A stretch of DNA of 9,211 bases from Bacillota bacterium (GTDB lineage Bacteria; Bacillota; Clostridia; Oscillospirales; Acutalibacteraceae): positions 1 through 9,211 of the forward strand of contig JAEXDU010000088.1 in assembly GCA_023401495.1 (NCBI GenBank), given 5' to 3'. The notes beneath the pieces are model-generated. The model did not search any database and had not been told where the DNA came from. It saw nothing but the letters and a program-made list of their open reading frames with translations. This document shows, in pieces, positions 5,529-9,211 of this stretch. A program made the translations under genes and the position numbers. Numbering within the stretch: position 1 is the first letter of the stretch; each line of letters begins with the position of its first letter.

Positions 5529-6503
5529 TCAACAAATCTCTTCATTCCCGCTGCTTCCATCCATCTGATCGGAAGCGGCCGGGCAAAAGCGTTCCGGGAA
5601 TTCCCGCTCCAGCCACCAGGCCATCAGCGTCATGGAGAGCATGTCCGCCGCGCCGCCCGGGCTGATATTTTTGCGGATAAACTCCTGATCCATCCGCGCC
5701 GCCTCCGCAAGCAGCATCGCCGGCGAAAGGTCGGGCACTTGCAGCAAAGCGGCCAGCTGTTCCCGAACCTGCCGCTGCGTTTGCAGATCGGAACGGCTGA
5801 TCAGGTTGGTATCCTCCAAATTGGCCATAATATGAAACAGCGCATAAATTCCCGCGGCGTCAATGTCCCAGCCCAATGTACTGGCCTTGCGCAGCGCCGG
5901 CAGGCCATGCACGCGCGCCGCGGGAAACCCATTGGCGGCCTCACCGCGTACACCCTCAATACGGTACTGGCGGTACAGGCGCTCACCGTTTGTTTCTGTT
6001 TTTTCTTTCGGCGGGTGGTCGCCGCAGGCAATTTTCGCGCACAGCGAAAACAGCCGCTCCACCGGAACACAGCGGGGCTGGCGGTACAAAAGACCGCAGG
6101 CGGCGCAGAAAATCCCCATGGAATACACGATCCCCTTGTGGGTGTTTACCCCCCCGGTCGCGCAAAACATTTCGCGCTCCGCTTCGATGCCCGGTGCGCG
6201 CAGATGCGGCAGCAGCTGCTCCGGCGGTATCCGGCCAAGGCGCATCGCCTGCGCGGTTATCTCCCGAAAATAGCTGGACAGCGCACAGGCGCTGTCCAGA
6301 AAGGTAAACAGGTTCATATCGCGGTGGGCACCGTTGTTAAAACGGTCTACCAGACCGGGCTTTGGCCCAATGCACACCTCATACAGCAGCGAACGAACCG
6401 CCAGCTTTGAAATTTGGCCGCAGTAAGCTTCACGCGCGGCACGCTCTGCCGCCCGCCGGGCATGGCCTGCCCGCATGGTTTCTCTCTGATTTCGCCGTGT
6501 CAT
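5529..6503 (-). CDS. citG: Triphosphoribosyl-dephospho-CoA synthase CitG
   Basis: Makes 2'-(5''-triphosphoribosyl)-3'-dephospho-CoA from ATP and dephospho-CoA, the precursor of the citrate lyase prosthetic group that is attached to CitD. The 324-residue protein shows the family blocks EVCIGPKPGLVDRFNNGAH (42-60), TGGVNTHKG (116-124), RGEAANGFP (186-194), ANLEDTNLISR (227-237) and SPGGAADML (281-289). Its length is slightly above the roughly 290 residues of E. coli CitG. The surplus is an Arg-rich N-terminal stretch (about 27 residues), and there is no fused CitX domain. Start ATG 6503-6501 has GGAGG 5 nt upstream and overlaps the regulator's stop as ATGA (6500-6503), which indicates translational coupling. 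It is transcribed with the regulator gene from the promoter at 7261-7290. Confidence 0.95.
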   Translation of the reverse strand: MTRRNQRETMRAGHARRAAERAAREAYCGQISKLAVRSLLYEVCIGPKPGLVDRFNNGAHRDMNLFTFLDSACALSSYFREITAQAMRLGRIPPEQLLPHLRAPGIEAEREMFCATGGVNTHKGIVYSMGIFCAACGLLYRQPRCVPVERLFSLCAKIACGDHPPKEKTETNGERLYRQYRIEGVRGEAANGFPAARVHGLPALRKASTLGWDIDAAGIYALFHIMANLEDTNLISRSDLQTQRQVREQLAALLQVPDLSPAMLLAEAARMDQEFIRKNISPGGAADMLSMTLMAWWLEREFPERFCPAASDQMDGSSGNEEIC

Positions 6504-7234
6504 TCCATCCTCCGGTACAGATCCTTCAGATCATCCCTCATGTTTTCCTGTGAACGGATGATTTCACGCATTACAAATTCCTTGGAATGATTCAGATGCT
6601 CTTTTACAATCAGCGTGATCAATTCCTCGTCCTTTGTCTGCATGCCGCGGTAAATCAGGCCGTGTTCTTTCACGGCAAGACTCCGCCTTTGAGCGTCGTA
6701 CAGAGAAATGTCGCGAAAGCGGGAAACGTATTCCAGCATCTTGCCGACGACCGCTTCCAGTCTTTGCATGCGGGAAAAACGGTATATCAGCGCGTTGAAA
6801 TCGGTACAATAACGGATGACCTGCTGAACCTCTCCCGCTTCGTTCTTCTCTGCCATGTTGCGCAGCAGCTCCTGCATTTCACGGTGATTTTCCGGCGTCA
6901 TGCGCTCCATGGCGGCAATGGTCGCCATGGTTTCGAGCGCAATGCGGATCTGATAAATCTCTTCCGCATCCTCAATCGTCACCCGCTTGACCACCACGCC
7001 GTATTTGGGGATATACTCCACCAAATCTTCCTCCGTCAGCTGTTTGATCGCGTTTCGGATCGGCGTACGGCTGATGTTCATGTAGTCGGACAAGACCTTT
7101 TCGTTGAGTCTTTCGCCGACCGGAATCACACCCTGAATGATTGCTTTTCTCAGGCCCTCATACACCATGTCGTTGAGCGGTCTGTTCTGCGATAAATTGA
7201 TGATTTGCACCAACCTGCTTAAATACTCATGCAC
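6500..7234 (-). CDS. GntR family transcriptional regulator, FadR/FCD subfamily (CitO-like)
   Basis: Cytoplasmic DNA-binding protein, probably the citrate-responsive regulator of this locus. The 244 residues comprise an N-terminal winged helix-turn-helix (about 19-85, with recognition region ISRTPIRNAIKQL at 54-66) and an all-helical FCD ligand domain (about 90-222). Of the usual FCD metal-binding histidines, H191 (in KEHGLI) and H213 (in KEHLNH) are present. The position usually held by His in the 'DxxFH' motif appears to be N147 (TDFNALIY), so the metal site may be altered. Start is GTG 7234-7232, with AAAGGA 10 nt upstream. The stop overlaps citG. In Enterococcus faecalis a GntR-family activator, CitO, is divergent from the cit operon; the same role here is inference from subfamily and position. 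Confidence 0.9.
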   Translation of the reverse strand: MHEYLSRLVQIINLSQNRPLNDMVYEGLRKAIIQGVIPVGERLNEKVLSDYMNISRTPIRNAIKQLTEEDLVEYIPKYGVVVKRVTIEDAEEIYQIRIALETMATIAAMERMTPENHREMQELLRNMAEKNEAGEVQQVIRYCTDFNALIYRFSRMQRLEAVVGKMLEYVSRFRDISLYDAQRRSLAVKEHGLIYRGMQTKDEELITLIVKEHLNHSKEFVMREIIRSQENMRDDLKDLYRRME

Positions 7235-7249
7235 AAAACCACCGTCCTT

Positions 7250-7264
7250 TAATGATAATCATTA
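7250..7264. promoter_or_regulatory. 15-bp palindromic operator over the regulator-citG promoter
   Basis: TAATGAT-A-ATCATTA is a perfect inverted repeat that covers part of the -10 box (7261-7266) and the predicted transcription start on the minus strand, and it abuts the ribosome site AAAGGA (7245-7250). A protein bound here would block transcription. Autoregulation by the GntR protein is the simplest reading. The 19 bases 7248-7266 also match the classical Fur box GATAATGATAATCATTATC at 16 positions by my count, so an iron or peroxide regulator is an alternative. Confidence 0.6.
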
Positions 7265-7290
7265 TAAGGGTATATTCGATTGTTTGTCAA
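7261..7290 (-). promoter_or_regulatory. Consensus sigma-A promoter of the regulator-citG operon
   Basis: On the minus strand, TTGACA (7290-7285) and TATAAT (7266-7261) are both perfect consensus hexamers, spaced 18 bp. The predicted start near 7254 leaves a leader of only about 20 nt. A promoter this strong normally requires repression, consistent with the overlapping palindrome. Confidence 0.8.
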
Positions 7291-7356
7291 TTTTATTTAT
7301 ACGTAAAAAAAGCAATAAAAAAACACCAAGGACATCAAAAGCACACCCACCCTGTG

Positions 7357-7373
7357 ATTAATTAATGTATAAT
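7357..7373 (+). promoter_or_regulatory. Probable citCDE promoter -10 with adjacent AT palindrome; no -35
   Basis: A perfect TATAAT (7368-7373) lies about 150 bp before citC, directly after the 10-bp palindrome ATTAATTAAT (7357-7366). At 16-19 bp spacing upstream the sequence is C/A-rich (around 7343-7351) and nothing resembles TTGACA. This suggests a promoter that needs an activator. The centre of this palindrome is about 105 bp from the centre of the operator at 7250-7264, close to ten helical turns. Confidence 0.4.
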
Positions 7374-7525
7374 GTCCACAGACAAAGCAAAAAAGCGCAA
7401 AAGTGATTTTGACAGATTCGAGTAAAAACTCTTCCTTTTACGACAAAGTATTGCAAAAATATCCTAAAACCATACATTGCCGTTTTTCAGGGGGATATTC
7501 GGTTCTGAAGAACAGGAGCCACGTT

Positions 7526-8551
7526 ATGGAGTACGAAATCAGGCGTTTATGGATCGACCGTGATCCCCGCCAAAAACAGCTTTGGCAGAATCTGCTGCAA
7601 AGCAGCGGCATCCGTGCGGAGGCCGCCATCTCATACTGCGCAGGGCTTTTCTTTGAAGATCAGCTCGTTGCGACCGGCTCTCTGTATCAGAACATCATCA
7701 AGTGTGTGGCAGTCAGCCCCGCGCAGCAGGGCGGCAAGGCGGTCAGCATTCTGCTTTCCCACCTGCTCAGCACCGTAATGGAAAACGGCAGCTCCTCCTG
7801 CTACGTGTACACCAAGCCCCAGGCGGCCCGCTCTTTTGAGGAGCTGGGCTTTTCGGAGCTGGCCCGCGTAGACGATCAGCTGGTATTTATGGAGAAAGCC
7901 ATTTATGGCTTCCCGCAGTACCTGAAGGATCTGGAGCGGCAGCGGGTCCCCGGCCAGGCGGCCGGAATTGTGATGAACGCAAACCCGTTCACACTGGGGC
8001 ACCGTTATCTGGCGGAAAGAGCCGCCAAAGAAAACGAAACGCTGCATCTGTTCGTTCTGTCGGAAGAATTGTCCGCTTTCCCGGCCAGTATCCGGCTGGA
8101 GCTTGTCCGGCACGGAGTTCAGCATCTGCCGAACGTTCGTGTTCACCCCACAGGGGATTACATGGTTTCTGCCAAAACGTTCCCTTCCTACTTTTTGAAA
8201 GAGGACGTTCAGGTGGCAAAAGTTCAGGCCACGCTGGATGCGATCCTGTTTCGGGATCATATCGCCCCGGCCGCGGGAATTACCCGCCGTTACGTTGGCG
8301 AAGAACCCCTGTCTCCGGTGACACAGCTATATAATGAGTCGATGAAAGAGGTGTTTCACGGAGCGATTGATTTAGTCATCCTCCCCCGCATTGAACAAGG
8401 GGGAAACGTGATCAGCGCTTCCCGTGTAAGGGATCTTCTCAAACGGGGAAAAACAGAAGAAACGAAGGAGCTTGTTCCAGAAAGCACCTACGCCTACCTG
8501 ATTTCTCCCGAAGGAAAAGCACTGATTCAGAAATTGCAGCAGGAGGGATAA
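7526..8551 (+). CDS. citC: [Citrate (pro-3S)-lyase] ligase CitC
   Basis: Activates citrate lyase by ATP-dependent acetylation of the prosthetic group thiol on the acyl carrier subunit. The 341-residue protein is close to the usual length of about 350. An N-terminal GNAT-like domain (about 1-125) includes VAVSPAQQGGKAVSILLSHL (61-80). A C-terminal nucleotidyltransferase domain (about 145-341) follows, with the HxGH-like motif NPFTLGH (153-159) and ISASRVRDLL (296-305) near the end. I chose ATG 7526 because AGGAG lies 7 nt upstream and the protein then begins as CitC proteins do; the longer frame from 7403 adds 41 residues without a ribosome site. It is the first gene of the plus-strand citC-citD-citE series and ends 4 bp before citD. 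Confidence 0.95.
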   Translation: MEYEIRRLWIDRDPRQKQLWQNLLQSSGIRAEAAISYCAGLFFEDQLVATGSLYQNIIKCVAVSPAQQGGKAVSILLSHLLSTVMENGSSSCYVYTKPQAARSFEELGFSELARVDDQLVFMEKAIYGFPQYLKDLERQRVPGQAAGIVMNANPFTLGHRYLAERAAKENETLHLFVLSEELSAFPASIRLELVRHGVQHLPNVRVHPTGDYMVSAKTFPSYFLKEDVQVAKVQATLDAILFRDHIAPAAGITRRYVGEEPLSPVTQLYNESMKEVFHGAIDLVILPRIEQGGNVISASRVRDLLKRGKTEETKELVPESTYAYLISPEGKALIQKLQQEG

Positions 8552-8555
8552 ACAC

Positions 8556-8876
8556 ATGCCGCTTTATCAAATTCAAAAACCGGCAATTGCCGGTACGCTG
8601 GAATCTTCCGATATTCAGATCATGATCGACAAGAATGACGGCGAGGGAATCGACATCAACCTGACCAGCAGCGTAGAGCACCAGTACGGCCGGCAGATTC
8701 GCGAAACGATCTGTAAAACCCTTTCGAACATGGGGATCAACAACGCGAAGCTGACCGCTGTGGATAAGGGCGCGCTGGACTGTACCATTATCGCCCGCAC
8801 CATTGCGGCGGTACATCGGTCGTGCGGAATTACCGAGCACTATGATTGGGAGGCGATCGATTCATGGAACGTTTAA
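8556..8876 (+). CDS. citD: Citrate lyase acyl carrier protein (gamma subunit) CitD
   Basis: Small carrier subunit of citrate lyase that holds the phosphoribosyl-dephospho-CoA prosthetic group. At 106 residues it is slightly longer than the usual 97-98. The attachment motif AGTLESSD spans residues 12-19; by alignment with the Klebsiella protein (Ser14) the modified serine is S17. Other family blocks are INLTSSVEHQYG (34-45) and DKGALDCTIIAR (70-81). Start ATG 8556 has AGGAGG 9 nt upstream, 4 bp after the citC stop. Its 3' end overlaps citE by 13 nt, so translation of the two subunits is probably coupled. Confidence 0.95.
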   Translation: MPLYQIQKPAIAGTLESSDIQIMIDKNDGEGIDINLTSSVEHQYGRQIRETICKTLSNMGINNAKLTAVDKGALDCTIIARTIAAVHRSCGITEHYDWEAIDSWNV

Positions 8877-9211
8877 GAAGAACAATGATGTTTTTGCCGG
8901 CGAGCAATCCCGGCATGCTGAAGGACGCGATCATTTACGGCGCGGACTCCATTATGTTTGACCTGGAAGACGCGATCTCCCTGGCGGAGAAGGACACTTC
9001 CCGCTTTCTTGTTTTCCAGGCGGTAAAAACCTTTGATTTCTCTTCTACGGAAACCGTTGTCCGCATCAACTCGCTGGACGCAGGCGGCATAGACGACGTG
9101 CACGCGATGGTGCGCGCCGGCATCGATGTCATCCGTTTGCCGAAAACGACCTGTGCCCAGGATGTTCTGGACACCGAGGAAGTGATTCTGGAAGCGGAGA
9201 AAGCCTGCGGC
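8864..9211 (+). CDS. citE: Citrate lyase beta subunit CitE (N-terminal 116 residues; 3' end outside window)
   Basis: Citryl-ACP lyase subunit, which cleaves citryl-S-acyl carrier protein to acetyl carrier protein and oxaloacetate. It belongs to the HpcH/HpaI aldolase family, a TIM barrel. Family landmarks are RRTMMFLPASNPGMLKDA (5-22), SIMFDLEDAIS (29-39) with its acidic pair, VVRIN (65-69) with the substrate-site Arg67, and the start of the third strand, VIRLPKT (89-95). The family is about 290-300 residues, so around 180 residues lie beyond base 9211; the frame is open to the edge. Start ATG 8864 has GGGAGG 10 nt upstream, inside citD. citF, encoding the alpha subunit, is expected next but cannot be seen. 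Confidence 0.95.
   Translation, partial: MERLRRTMMFLPASNPGMLKDAIIYGADSIMFDLEDAISLAEKDTSRFLVFQAVKTFDFSSTETVVRINSLDAGGIDDVHAMVRAGIDVIRLPKTTCAQDVLDTEEVILEAEKACG

Larger units (their letters stand above)
7235..7525. other. Divergent citrate-locus control region
   Basis: This 291-bp AT-rich region lies between the regulator and citC. It contains the consensus promoter and operator for the regulator-citG operon and a -10-only promoter for citC, plus a citC leader of about 146 nt. The leader has a small GTTC-TGAA-GAAC hairpin (7503-7514) just before the citC ribosome site. No gene is present; the frame extending upstream of citC has no ribosome site and its extra residues do not resemble the CitC N-terminus. 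Confidence 0.6.

Noticed and set aside
5484..6410. 308-residue open frame on the plus strand
   Set aside because: It is antisense to citG, whose conserved motifs are unambiguous, and it begins at the end of the strong terminator.

Overview
The window looks like a stretch of a Gram-positive anaerobe chromosome, most likely a mid-GC Clostridia (Bacillota) member. This is inferred from strong AGGAGG-type ribosome binding sites, GTG and TTG starts, sigma-A-like promoters, an ECF-type folate S component, and a citrate lyase locus paired with a GntR/FadR-type regulator. No rRNA, tRNA, CRISPR, insertion sequence or phage gene was seen. The genus cannot be fixed from the sequence alone.

Left part, minus strand (1-3404): a 5'-complete but edge-truncated alanine dehydrogenase gene (ald) lies 36 bp downstream of a small DUF3870 gene. 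About 350 bp of hairpin-rich non-coding DNA separates these from an upstream 442-residue NhaC-like ion transporter gene. The transporter is preceded by 615 bp of non-coding DNA. That region holds a good promoter, a stem-loop at the predicted transcription start, an intrinsic terminator about 150 nt further on, a 17-bp palindrome and a tandem 11-bp repeat. This looks like a long conditional leader (riboswitch or attenuator) that I could not assign to a known family, and it is the best candidate here for something undescribed.

Middle part (3404-5480): a FolT-type ECF transporter S component on the minus strand, apparently starting at TTG, and a divergent AbrB-duplication membrane protein on the plus strand that ends in a strong intrinsic terminator. 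Each has its own recognisable promoter in the 394-bp gap between them.

Right part (5529-9211): a divergent citrate-fermentation locus. On the minus strand, a GntR/FCD regulator gene and citG (prosthetic-group precursor synthesis) overlap by ATGA and share a consensus promoter whose -10 box is overlapped by a perfect 15-bp palindrome. On the plus strand lie citC (citrate lyase ligase), citD (acyl carrier subunit) and the start of citE (beta subunit, cut by the window edge). CitG makes the triphosphoribosyl-dephospho-CoA precursor, CitD carries the resulting prosthetic group, CitC acetylates it, and CitE with CitF (expected beyond the edge) cleaves citrate to acetate and oxaloacetate. The layout resembles the Enterococcus citrate locus, where the GntR-family activator CitO is divergently encoded. 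The citC promoter has a perfect -10 but no recognisable -35, which fits control by an activator.
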